From Subtercola sp. PAMC28395 (GTDB taxonomy: Bacteria > Actinomycetota > Actinomycetes > Actinomycetales > Microbacteriaceae), in the NCBI RefSeq assembly GCF_018889995.1, contig NZ_CP076547.1, forward strand, positions 3,150,493 through 3,214,492: DNA of 64,000 nucleotides, read 5' to 3'. The translations under genes were made by a program, and so were the position numbers. The notes under the pieces were generated by a model. The model was not told where the DNA came from, searched no databases, and saw only the letters and a program-made list of their open reading frames with translations. Below are positions 35,221-42,551 of the stretch, one piece after another; the first letter of the stretch is position 1; the number at the start of each line of letters is the position of its first letter.

Positions 35221-35924
35221 CCGAGCATCCACAGATCGTGTTCGACGACGTGTCCGTCGAATTCGCCGCACGCCCCGCCCTGAAAAACGTTTCGGTGGCG
35301 CTCGGCCAGAAGCGCATCGCCGTGATCGGCTCCAACGGCTCTGGCAAGTCGACCTTCGCTCGCCTGCTCAACGGGCTCGTCACTCCAACCTCGGGTTCGG
35401 TGCGGGTGCACGGACTCGATCCGGTGAAACAGGGCAAAGAACTACGGCGCACGGTGGGATTCATCTTCAGTAACCCCGACGTGCAGATCGTGATGCCCAC
35501 GGTTGCCGAAGACGTCGCTTTCTCGCTGCGGGGGCGCGAGCTGGGCGGCCGCAAACTGAGCCACAACGAGATCGCAACCCGTGTCGCAGAGGCTCTCGAG
35601 ACGTTCGGACTGACTGCACACGCCGATGCCCCGGCCCACAGCCTCTCCGGCGGGCAGAAGCAGCTTCTCGCCCTGTGCGCCGTCTTGATCACCGATCCGG
35701 CTCTCGTGGTCGCCGACGAGCCGACTGCCCTGCTCGATGCCGCGAACACTCGCCTGATCAGCGCCCGCCTGCTCGATACACTGCCGCAGCAGGTCGTGCT
35801 GGTCACGCACGACCTGGCGCTCGCTGCCCGCTGCGACGTGGCGATCTGGTTCGAGGGTGGCCGAATACTCGACATCGACGAACCAGCCACCGTCATCGAC
35901 AGCTATACGAGAGATCACTCGTGA
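35217..35924 (+). CDS. bioM: BioM-like ECF transporter ATPase
   Basis: A 235-residue ABC ATPase starting at GTG 35217, overlapping the thiolase stop (GTGA). Walker A is GSNGSGKST, Q-loop region FSNPDVQIVMPTVAEDVAF (the EcfA-type block after Q), signature LSGGQKQL and Walker B ALVVADEPTALLD. It energises biotin uptake with BioN and BioY. A single ATPase suggests a homodimer, as in BioMNY. Confidence 0.92.
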   Translation: MTEHPQIVFDDVSVEFAARPALKNVSVALGQKRIAVIGSNGSGKSTFARLLNGLVTPTSGSVRVHGLDPVKQGKELRRTVGFIFSNPDVQIVMPTVAEDVAFSLRGRELGGRKLSHNEIATRVAEALETFGLTAHADAPAHSLSGGQKQLLALCAVLITDPALVVADEPTALLDAANTRLISARLLDTLPQQVVLVTHDLALAARCDVAIWFEGGRILDIDEPATVIDSYTRDHS

Positions 35925-36532
35925 TTTCGCTCTACCGACCCGGGTCGAGCCTCGTGCACCGCGCGCCTGCCGGGTTGAAAGTGCTTCTCTTCGCCTGCTT
36001 CGCGATCGCCGTCAGCGTGCTGGCCGGCAGCGCGTGGGCAGGCAGCGCCTGGAGCCTGCCCGTCGCCGCCGCCATCACGGTTGCCGCGTATCTCCTCGCC
36101 GGCTTCGGAGCCAGTGAGATTGTGGCGCAGGTGCTCGCGGTCCGGTGGGTCGTGGTGGTCATGCTCGTCACGCAGCTCATCTTCCTGCCGTTCGCCATCG
36201 CCGCGACGACGACAGCTCGTGTTCTGACCGTGATCGTGCTGGCCTCGCTCATCACGCTGACCACGCGTATCCCCGACCTGCTCGACGCCACCGAACGTGC
36301 ACTCGGACCATTCGCGAGGTTCGGGGTCAACCCGCGGGCGATCGGTCTACTGTTGGCGATCACCATCACCACGATTCCCGTGATCGCGGGATTCGCCGGC
36401 ACGATCCGCGAGGCCCAGCGGGCCCGGGGCGTTCCGGTTCGCCTGGGCACGTTCGTCGTACCGCTGCTGGTCATGTCGCTGAAGCACTCCGACGACCTGG
36501 CCGACGCGCTGGCCGCGCGCGGCCTAGAGTGA
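35921..36532 (+). CDS. bioN: BioN-like EcfT transmembrane component
   Basis: A 203-residue membrane protein starting at GTG 35921, overlapping the ATPase stop (GTGA). It starts YRPGSSLVHRAPAGLK, the standard EcfT opening, has four or five membrane segments, and carries both ARG coupling motifs: EAQRARGVP and ALAARGLE at the end. These bind the two ATPase subunits. With bioY and bioM it completes a dedicated biotin ECF importer. Confidence 0.93.
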   Translation: MISLYRPGSSLVHRAPAGLKVLLFACFAIAVSVLAGSAWAGSAWSLPVAAAITVAAYLLAGFGASEIVAQVLAVRWVVVVMLVTQLIFLPFAIAATTTARVLTVIVLASLITLTTRIPDLLDATERALGPFARFGVNPRAIGLLLAITITTIPVIAGFAGTIREAQRARGVPVRLGTFVVPLLVMSLKHSDDLADALAARGLE

Positions 36533-36536
36533 GACC

Positions 36537-37385
36537 ATGAAATCTGGGTCGCGCTCGAGCACCGGCCTCTGGGTCACCATCAGCGCGATCGCATTCGTGG
36601 CCCTTCTCCTACCGGGCATATGGGCAACGCTGGCGGCCGCCACGATCGTCTCCCAATCACTGAATACGGCCCGCGCACCGTTCGGGTCGGCAGCTTCGCC
36701 CGGTCACTCGACGACTCCGAAAACACCGTCGCCCACCGACGCACCCTTGATCACGGAGCCCCTCTATACCCCTGCAGAGGCTCCCCAGGCATTCCTCACC
36801 CCTTCGCAGGCGGCCGCCTGGGGTACGTACAGCGACAATCCGGCTCAGACGAGCACGGTGGATGCCGTGGGCCTGCACATGGTCGACAAATGGTCTTCGG
36901 TCGCCGCCAACCCGTCGAACACGGATTGTCGATTCGTATCGACGTCATTCCCCGTGCTCGCAACCGTAGATGAAGTCGGTTCGACGGAGCCGGTGCAACT
37001 GCGGTCGAGCATCCTGAAGATAGGAACAGGTTCGATCGCCAGCCAGTCGACGCGTGTGTTCACGGGTGGAGCCGAAGCCGATGCCTATATCGAGAGTGTT
37101 CGGAGCGCGGTTCACTTCTGCCCGACGGTCTCGACGAAGGCGTGGTCGGCCGACGTCACCTCGTACTCCGCTGTTCCTGGTCTTGCTTCGGCGGGCTGGA
37201 AGGAAACGGGTCAGGGCGCTTCGGCCGGTGACATCATCTACTCCGTCGACATTCGCCACGACAACCTGGTGACCCGGCTCTCGGTCTACGTGGCTGCCGC
37301 CGACGCCGCCTCGTTCACCAGCTTCCAATTCGACAAGCTGCTCGACGTCGTCGACGACAACATGGTGCACGCGACCTTCGGGTGA
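36537..37385 (+). CDS. membrane-anchored secreted protein of unknown function
   Basis: A 282-residue protein with one N-terminal membrane segment (about 12-38), a Pro/Thr/Ser linker, and a globular extracellular domain with two Cys (NTDCRFVSTSF and AVHFCPTVS) likely forming a disulfide. The fold resembles PknH-like sensor-type domains in Cys spacing and the ADAYIESVRSAV-type helix, but this is weak. It starts four bases after bioN, so it may be co-transcribed with the biotin operon, though nothing ties it to biotin. Confidence 0.65.
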   Translation: MKSGSRSSTGLWVTISAIAFVALLLPGIWATLAAATIVSQSLNTARAPFGSAASPGHSTTPKTPSPTDAPLITEPLYTPAEAPQAFLTPSQAAAWGTYSDNPAQTSTVDAVGLHMVDKWSSVAANPSNTDCRFVSTSFPVLATVDEVGSTEPVQLRSSILKIGTGSIASQSTRVFTGGAEADAYIESVRSAVHFCPTVSTKAWSADVTSYSAVPGLASAGWKETGQGASAGDIIYSVDIRHDNLVTRLSVYVAAADAASFTSFQFDKLLDVVDDNMVHATFG

Positions 37386-37413
37386 GGGTGGGGTGTGCGG
37401 TCTGCCCTCACTG

Positions 37414-37487
37414 TCGAGTCAAAAAAAGGGCCCGCTCAGCGAGCGGACCCTCGAGTCAAAAAAAGGGCCCGCTCAGCGAGCGGACCC
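37414..37487 (-). repeat. 37-bp tandem duplication of a terminator
   Basis: Two identical 37-bp copies (37414-37450 and 37451-37487) each contain TCGAGTC, seven A, and a GGGCCCGCTCAGCGAGCGGACCC hairpin core. Confidence 0.95.
37421..37451 (-). terminator. rho-independent terminator, distal copy
   Basis: On the minus strand an AGGGTCCGCTC/GAGCGGGCCCT stem with one mismatch is followed by TTTTTTT. Backup terminator for tRNA-Ala transcription. Confidence 0.85.
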
Positions 37488-37488
37488 T
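37458..37488 (-). terminator. rho-independent terminator, proximal copy
   Basis: Same hairpin and T-run as the distal copy, 12 bases past the 3' end of tRNA-Ala. Confidence 0.88.
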
Positions 37489-37499
37489 TTGTGTCGTTG

Positions 37500-37572
37500 T
37501 GGAGCTAAGGAGATTCGAACTCCTGACCTCCTCGATGCGAACGAGGCGCGCTACCAGCTGCGCCATAGCCCC
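37500..37572 (-). tRNA. tRNA-Ala (CGC anticodon)
   Basis: A 73-base cloverleaf on the minus strand. Acceptor GGGGCTA pairs with TAGCTCC, the D arm is GCGCAGCTGGTAGCGC, the anticodon stem CCTCG/CGAGG holds loop TTCGCAT with anticodon CGC (reads GCG, Ala), and the T arm is AGGAGTTCGAATCTCCT. CCA is not encoded. The duplicated terminator lies just downstream. Confidence 0.97.
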
Positions 37573-37588
37573 TCAAAACAACTCGCTC

Positions 37589-37617
37589 AGACTACCACGG
37601 GAGCAAGGCCACCCCAA
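37589..37617 (-). promoter_or_regulatory. possible tRNA-Ala promoter
   Basis: On the minus strand TTGGGG (37617-37612), a 17-bp spacer and TAGTCT (37594-37589) end 16 bases before the first tRNA base. Both boxes match the consensus only partly. Confidence 0.35.
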
Positions 37618-37688
37618 ACGGCCACAGGCCCACATGATCGACCCAGACGACCGACGGAATTGCAGGAACCACCGTGCCTCTGGTGACG

Positions 37689-38777
37689 CTAGCCGGCCCG
37701 TCGGCGCGCAAGCACCTGGTCGACGTCGAGTGCGCCGGTTTCGGCGTCATCGATGATGCCCATGCGGCTGAATCTGCTCGAAGGGGCCTTCGGAGCAGGC
37801 GGTGGCGACGGAACCCATGCGGACTCGCCAGATCCGCTCGGTTCGTCAGCGTCTCCGGTTCGACCAGCCGCGCCGACGGAATCGAAATCGATGGCACCTG
37901 CCTGTGCGGCGCGAAGCGCCTGCTCGGACTGGGCTGCAGCGGCTCGAAGCACATCTTCGGCCTGGAGGGCAGCCCGCTCGGCATCGCTGAGGCTCGGCGC
38001 ACTGCTCACGAAATGGCGCTGGCCGGCACGACCGGCATACAGCGGCTTGGGTAGTGGCACGGGGGTCCAGGAGCTGCCGTCGTTGTCTGATGCCGACCCG
38101 GAACCCGGTGCATCGGTCGAGAGAGCGTCGTGGTTCGATTCCGCAGAATCGGCGTACTCGTCGAACCCAGCACTGTCGAGGTCGTCGACGTCATGGTCGA
38201 ACGACGACGAATCGGCACCAGAAGTCCCTCGCCCAGCTTGTGAAAGACGGCGACGCCCGGCCGACGAACCTGCACGGCGCGACGCGGTCGTTGCGGCATC
38301 CATGGCAGAACCGGGAAGCCGAAGCGCTCGGCCGTCTTTCGCCAGCCTTCCGAGCCGCGTGAGGCAGAGAAATGCCGAGAGGAGGCCGACGACCAGGATG
38401 ATCCAGGTGCCATTGACAGCGATCTGAATGGCACCGAGCACGGAGACCACGAGCGCCAGCATGAGAATGCCCGTCGTGACGGCACGAGACTTTCGGATGT
38501 GCGCCGCAGCGCGCACAGCGGGAGGAGTATTTTGCACGGTGACCTTCTTGAGCAGGCGCTGCTGCTCGACGACGCTCCGGGCGCTCGCCTCGACTCGAAC
38601 CTCGTCGGGCACTTCGCTCGTCTCGGCGAGAATGCGCAGTGTCTGCTGCAGCCGGACGACGTTGCGCTCGGTGGCGAGGTATTCGTTCCGGCGAAACCAG
38701 GTGGGCAGCAGATAGATCAGCCAGAGCACGGCGGCGAGGCCGATGATGAGGCCCCCGCCCAGCCAGTCTGATGTCAT
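37689..38777 (-). CDS. membrane protein of unknown function with long acidic tail
   Basis: A 362-residue protein from ATG 38777. It has one N-terminal membrane segment (GGLIIGLAAVLWLIYLLP), a basic loop (YLATERNVVRLQQTLRIL), two more segments in the middle, and a long low-complexity C-terminal region rich in Ser, Asp and Ala ending MGIIDDAETGALDVDQVLARRRAG. This layout occurs in uncharacterised Microbacteriaceae proteins. No enzyme motif is visible. It is followed by tRNA-Ala on the same strand. Confidence 0.75.
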   Translation of the reverse strand: MTSDWLGGGLIIGLAAVLWLIYLLPTWFRRNEYLATERNVVRLQQTLRILAETSEVPDEVRVEASARSVVEQQRLLKKVTVQNTPPAVRAAAHIRKSRAVTTGILMLALVVSVLGAIQIAVNGTWIILVVGLLSAFLCLTRLGRLAKDGRALRLPGSAMDAATTASRRAGSSAGRRRLSQAGRGTSGADSSSFDHDVDDLDSAGFDEYADSAESNHDALSTDAPGSGSASDNDGSSWTPVPLPKPLYAGRAGQRHFVSSAPSLSDAERAALQAEDVLRAAAAQSEQALRAAQAGAIDFDSVGAAGRTGDADEPSGSGESAWVPSPPPAPKAPSSRFSRMGIIDDAETGALDVDQVLARRRAG

Positions 38778-38924
38778 GGGTCTACGGTATGAGCCGAAAT
38801 GCCGTATCTGCCTGAGGCTGGAGCGCGTGTCGCTCACGCACGGTGCTCATCGCTCACCCACAGACCCAGTGGCGGGTGTGCGCAGAGCTCAGTGACACGT
38901 TGTGCCAAACGCGAACCCTGGCCT

Positions 38925-39584
38925 TCAGCGCGGCCGAGTGGCGATCGGCGTCTGCGCCTCACGACGGTCTGACTCAGGCACACTCCCCTGACCGGCGGGC
39001 ACCGAACCTTCCTTCCACCGGCGCAGCACACCGACGGGCAGTTCTTCGCCGACCAACGCGAAGCAGAAGTGGTCGCGCCAATCGCCGTTGATGTGGATGT
39101 AGCGACGCCGCAGACCCTCGTAGCGAAAGCCCAGTTTCTCGACCACACGCAGGCTCGGGCCGTTCTCCGGCCTGATGCAGATCTCCATGCGATGAAGGCC
39201 CACCGAGAAGAAGCAGTGGTCGGTTGCGAGCGCGACGACCGTGGGCGTGATGTTGAGCCCGGCAAACCTCTCTGCCACCCAGTACCCGATGCTGGCCGAC
39301 GATACCGACCCGTAGCTGATCGACGACACGTTCAGCTGGCCGGCGAGTTCACCCTTGTATTCGATGACGAACGGCAGGCCGTAGCCCGCGCGGGCATTCT
39401 GTTGCAGTGACCGGATGCTCGCCCGAGTGTCGAACGCCATCGGAGCGTTCGGGCTGGTCGCCTCCCACTTTCGCAGCCAGGTGCGATTGGCGATGAGCTC
39501 GTTCTCGAGTGCCTTGGAATCACGGATGCGGATGGGACGAATGCCAATGGCACCCTCGGCGAGGCTGGGAACGAACATAGGCAA
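38925..39584 (-). CDS. RimJ/RimL-like GNAT acetyltransferase
   Basis: A 219-residue GNAT protein. IRPIRIRDSKALENELIANRTWLRKWEAT at the start, IGYWVAERFAGLNITPTVVALA in the middle (acetyl-CoA-binding region) and MEICIRPENGPSLRVVEKLGFRYEG-type ending identify the RimJ group, which acetylates N termini of ribosomal or other proteins. It lies between galU and the preceding genes on the same strand; galU ends 89 bases upstream, so they may share a transcript. The C-terminal 30 residues are not conserved in type. Confidence 0.85.
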   Translation of the reverse strand: MPMFVPSLAEGAIGIRPIRIRDSKALENELIANRTWLRKWEATSPNAPMAFDTRASIRSLQQNARAGYGLPFVIEYKGELAGQLNVSSISYGSVSSASIGYWVAERFAGLNITPTVVALATDHCFFSVGLHRMEICIRPENGPSLRVVEKLGFRYEGLRRRYIHINGDWRDHFCFALVGEELPVGVLRRWKEGSVPAGQGSVPESDRREAQTPIATRPR

Positions 39585-39673
39585 TGATAATCAGCTACGC
39601 GGCCCGGCCGGGCGCAATTCGCCCGGCCGAAGCCACACAGTCAGAGCCGAACGGCCAGCCGATCCTGCGCGGG

Positions 39674-40561
39674 TCACAGCTCTTCGGCGAATTCCTTGAT
39701 CCACGGTCGCAGGTCTTTGCCGAGATCGTCTCGTTCGCTCGCAAGCCGGATGATCGCCTTGATGTAGTCCAGCCGGTCACCGGTGTCGTACCGACGGCCT
39801 CGGAACACCACGCCGTACACCCCGCCGGCGATGGGCCCGGCGATCATCGTCTGCAGAGCATCCGTCAGCTGGATCTCGCCACCCTTGCCCGGTTCGGTCT
39901 TCTCGATCACGTCGAAGATCTCGGGGCACAGCACGTAGCGGCCGATGATGGCGTAGTTCGAAGGTTGGGTGCCCGGCTCCGGCTTCTCGACGAGGCCCGT
40001 TACGCGAACGACGTCGGTCTCTTCGGTCGCTTCGACCGAGGCGATCCCGTAGAGGTGCGCCTGCGACGGCTCGACCTCCATGAGGGCGATCACGCTGGCC
40101 TTGCGCTCATCCTGCACGTCGAGCATCTTCGTCAGCAGAACGTCGCGGGCGTCGATCAGGTCGTCGCCGAGCATCACCGCGAAGGGCTGGTTCCCCACGT
40201 GCGATTTGGCCCGCAGCACGGCGTGCCCGAGTCCCTTCGGGTCTCCCTGGCGCACGAAGTGCACGTCGGCGAGCTGGCTGGCCTCGGCGACGAGCGCCAG
40301 CTTCTTGTTGTCGCCCTTCGCCTCGAGAGTGTGCTCGAGCTCGGTGTTGCGGTCGAAGTGGTTCGCCAGCGCATTCTTGTTGCGACCGACGATCATGAGC
40401 ACGTCGACGAGGCCCGCCGCAACGGCTTCTTCAACGACGTACTGGATGGCCGGCTTGTCGACCACGGGCAGCATTTCTTTGGGCAGGGCTTTGGTGGCGG
40501 GAAGGAAACGAGTCCCCAGTCCGGCCGCAGGAATCACAACTTTGGTGATAGATGAGGTCAT
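39674..40561 (-). CDS. galU: UTP-glucose-1-phosphate uridylyltransferase
   Basis: A 295-residue GalU from ATG 40561. VVIPAAGLGTRFLPATKALPKEM is the nucleotide-binding loop, then VDKPAIQYVVEEAV, VMLGDDLID and VEKPEPG complete the family pattern. It makes UDP-glucose for cell-wall polymers and trehalose. An in-frame TTG at 40579 has a better-placed GGAGG ahead of it and would add six residues, so the start is uncertain. It diverges from the 5-FCL gene, sharing an 84-base intergenic region. Confidence 0.95.
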   Translation of the reverse strand: MTSSITKVVIPAAGLGTRFLPATKALPKEMLPVVDKPAIQYVVEEAVAAGLVDVLMIVGRNKNALANHFDRNTELEHTLEAKGDNKKLALVAEASQLADVHFVRQGDPKGLGHAVLRAKSHVGNQPFAVMLGDDLIDARDVLLTKMLDVQDERKASVIALMEVEPSQAHLYGIASVEATEETDVVRVTGLVEKPEPGTQPSNYAIIGRYVLCPEIFDVIEKTEPGKGGEIQLTDALQTMIAGPIAGGVYGVVFRGRRYDTGDRLDYIKAIIRLASERDDLGKDLRPWIKEFAEEL

Positions 40562-40645
40562 GGGTGAAACAATATCCAAGAATGGCCCCCCTCCAGGGGA
40601 CCCGCCGAAACACTCGTGTTACAAAACTGCACGTAAAATCGAAAC

Positions 40646-41224
40646 ATGCTGTCGGAGACGAGCAACATCAAGCGCGCTCTGCGTGCCGAACTCCGTGAGC
40701 GACGGCGCATTCTCACGTGCACCGAGCGCGAAGAGGCCACGACAGGGTTCACCGCCAATCTCATCGCGCTCACCCGTGAGCACGAGGCCACCGTAGTGGC
40801 CTGCTATCTGTCGGCGCAGAACGAACCGAACACACGCCCATTCCTCAACTGGGCTTTTGCAAATGGCGTTCGAACGCTTTTCCCGATCACCCGTGAAGAC
40901 GGGTTGCTCGACTGGGCCCACGGTGACGGCGAGACAGAGACCCAGGGCCTGTTCGGCATGCCTGAGCCTGTTGGTGAACTTCTGGGGCCCATCGCCATCA
41001 ACGATGTCGACCTGATCATCGTTCCAGCGGCCGCTATCGACGGCACCGGAATGCGCATGGGCTGGGGGCGGGGCTACTTCGACAAGACTCTCGGGTCGAT
41101 GCAGAAATGCCCACCCGTCTTCGCCATGATCTACGACGAAGAACTGCTCGATTCCGTGCCGCGCGAAGTGCACGACGAACCGGTCAACGGGGTCGTCACA
41201 CCGACACGCATCGTGACGTTCTAG
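40646..41224 (+). CDS. 5-formyltetrahydrofolate cyclo-ligase
   Basis: A 192-residue enzyme that converts 5-formyl-THF to 5,10-methenyl-THF with ATP. KRALRAELRERRR at the start, GLFGMPEP in the middle and MRMGWGRGYFDKTL (ATP/substrate loop) followed by DEPVNGVVTPTRI are diagnostic. Like galU, mscL and the fmdB gene, it is in the neighbourhood usual for Microbacteriaceae. It runs with the next three genes on the plus strand. Confidence 0.94.
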   Translation: MLSETSNIKRALRAELRERRRILTCTEREEATTGFTANLIALTREHEATVVACYLSAQNEPNTRPFLNWAFANGVRTLFPITREDGLLDWAHGDGETETQGLFGMPEPVGELLGPIAINDVDLIIVPAAAIDGTGMRMGWGRGYFDKTLGSMQKCPPVFAMIYDEELLDSVPREVHDEPVNGVVTPTRIVTF

Positions 41225-41313
41225 AACAACCCCACAACCCCACAGCTTCACAACCCCACAGCCCAGAGCCCAAAGCCCCAAAACTCTGTTCTAACCAATC
41301 TGGAGAGCATCCC

Positions 41314-41757
41314 GTGCCTACCTATTCCTACCGTTGCACCGAGTGCGAGAACGCCTTCGACATTCAGCAGAGCTTCACCGACGATTCACTGACCGTATGC
41401 CCGGTGTGCGGCGGCAAACTCCGCAAGGTGTTCAGCCCGGTCGGCATCACCTTCAACGGGTCGGGCTTCTACCGCAACGACTCGCGGGCGACGAAGAGCT
41501 CATCCGACGGAGCTAACAAATCCGGGGGCGGGAAGAGTGAGGGCGGCAAATCTGAGGGCGGCAAGTCCGATTCCGGTAAGTCCGAGGGCAGTAAGTCCAG
41601 TGAGAAGAAATCCGAGAGCAGTTCAGGCTCATCCGGTTCCGGTTCCGGTTCCGGCTCCGGCTCCGGTGGATCCGGCTCCGGTGGATCCGGCTCCGGTGGA
41701 TCCGGCACCTCCTCCTCATCCCCCTCCTCCTCCGCCGCTTCAAGCGCATCAAAGTAA
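41314..41757 (+). CDS. FmdB-family zinc-ribbon protein with Ser/Gly/Lys tail
   Basis: A 147-residue protein starting at GTG 41314 after ribosome site GGAGAG. PTYSYRCTECENAFDIQQSF and CPVCGGKLRKVFSPVGI provide the four Cys of the FmdB zinc ribbon in the first 45 residues. The remaining two thirds are low complexity: repeats of GGKSE/SGKSE, then (SG)n and GGSGS. The regulatory role of FmdB-type proteins is unclear. The family is normally 70-110 residues, so the tail is an extension produced by repeat growth. Confidence 0.88.
   Translation: MPTYSYRCTECENAFDIQQSFTDDSLTVCPVCGGKLRKVFSPVGITFNGSGFYRNDSRATKSSSDGANKSGGGKSEGGKSEGGKSDSGKSEGSKSSEKKSESSSGSSGSGSGSGSGSGGSGSGGSGSGGSGTSSSSPSSSAASSASK
41520..41700 (+). 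repeat. in-frame repeats in FmdB tail
   Basis: First a 15-bp unit related to GAGGGCGGCAAGTCC (five to six copies), then a 6-bp GGTTCC/GGCTCC run, then three 15-bp GGATCCGGCTCCGGT units. Confidence 0.85.
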
Positions 41758-41766
41758 GGCTTCACT

Positions 41767-42243
41767 GTGATCAAGGGTTTCAAAGAGTTCATTCTTCGCG
41801 GCAACGTCATAGACCTGGCCGTCGCCGTGGTCATCGGTGCGGCATTCACCGCGGTCGTCACCGCGATCGTCACGGGCATCTTCAACCCCCTGATCGCTGC
41901 GCTCTTCAGCGCTGAAGCCCTGAATGACGCGTTCCAGGTGCAGGTCGGTGCCAGCACTCTCAAGTTCGGGCTTGTGCTGGGCGCGATCATCCAGTTCCTT
42001 CTGGTGGCTGTCGTCGTCTACTTCGTCTTCGTTCTGCCCATCAACCACCTCAAGAAGGTGTCGTTCTTCAAGAGCAAGCAGAGTCCCGCCGAGGAAGTGA
42101 TCGCCGAGGCTCCGCCCACCGACCTCGAGTTGCTCGCCGAGATCCGCGACCTGCTCGCCGCTCAGCAGCAGGGCACGGGCGCGCCGACCGGGCGTGCCGC
42201 AGGGGCCCCCGGTTCAGCCGATCACCCGTGGCCCAACGAGTGA
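41767..42243 (+). CDS. mscL: large-conductance mechanosensitive channel
   Basis: A 158-residue MscL starting at GTG 41767, ten bases after the fmdB stop. IKGFKEFILRGNVIDLAVAVVIGAAF is the N-terminal helix and pore segment, and a second membrane segment ends in FVLPINHLKK. The tail LELLAEIRDLLAA is the C-terminal bundle, followed by an extra Gly/Pro-rich stretch. The channel releases solutes at high turgor. Its stop overlaps the next GTG (GTGA). Confidence 0.96.
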   Translation: MIKGFKEFILRGNVIDLAVAVVIGAAFTAVVTAIVTGIFNPLIAALFSAEALNDAFQVQVGASTLKFGLVLGAIIQFLLVAVVVYFVFVLPINHLKKVSFFKSKQSPAEEVIAEAPPTDLELLAEIRDLLAAQQQGTGAPTGRAAGAPGSADHPWPNE

Positions 42244-42488
42244 CGTCAGAGCCACGAACGGGGTCTGGCACAGAGCCTGAACTCAAGGTCAGGCGCATCG
42301 GGCGTCGCCGTGTGCAGACCGAACCCGTGCAGGGTTCGGATGCCCGGCCCCAGTCAGCCGAGACCCTCCGGTCGAACCTCGCCGTCGTCAGAGCCGCAGA
42401 AGACACCGACGACACCCGCGATGCGACAGCACCGGGCACCGGGCCGAACGACGAGCGTCTGAGGGCGGACAAGCCGCCGCACTGGTAG
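42240..42488 (+). CDS. small basic/acidic protein coupled to mscL
   Basis: An 82-residue protein starting at GTG 42240 in a GTGA overlap with mscL. It is hydrophilic: an Arg-rich middle (VRRIGRRRVQTEPVQ), an acidic stretch (EDTDDTRD) and the C-terminal ending NDERLRADKPPHW. The ending and the coupling resemble small uncharacterised actinobacterial proteins that sit near cell-division or mscL genes. No domain is known. Confidence 0.6.
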   Translation: MTSEPRTGSGTEPELKVRRIGRRRVQTEPVQGSDARPQSAETLRSNLAVVRAAEDTDDTRDATAPGTGPNDERLRADKPPHW

Positions 42489-42551
42489 GGGTGGCGGGTA
42501 CTCGTACTCGCAATGGCACTCGTACTCGTACTGGTAGTGCCAGGCCGACGG

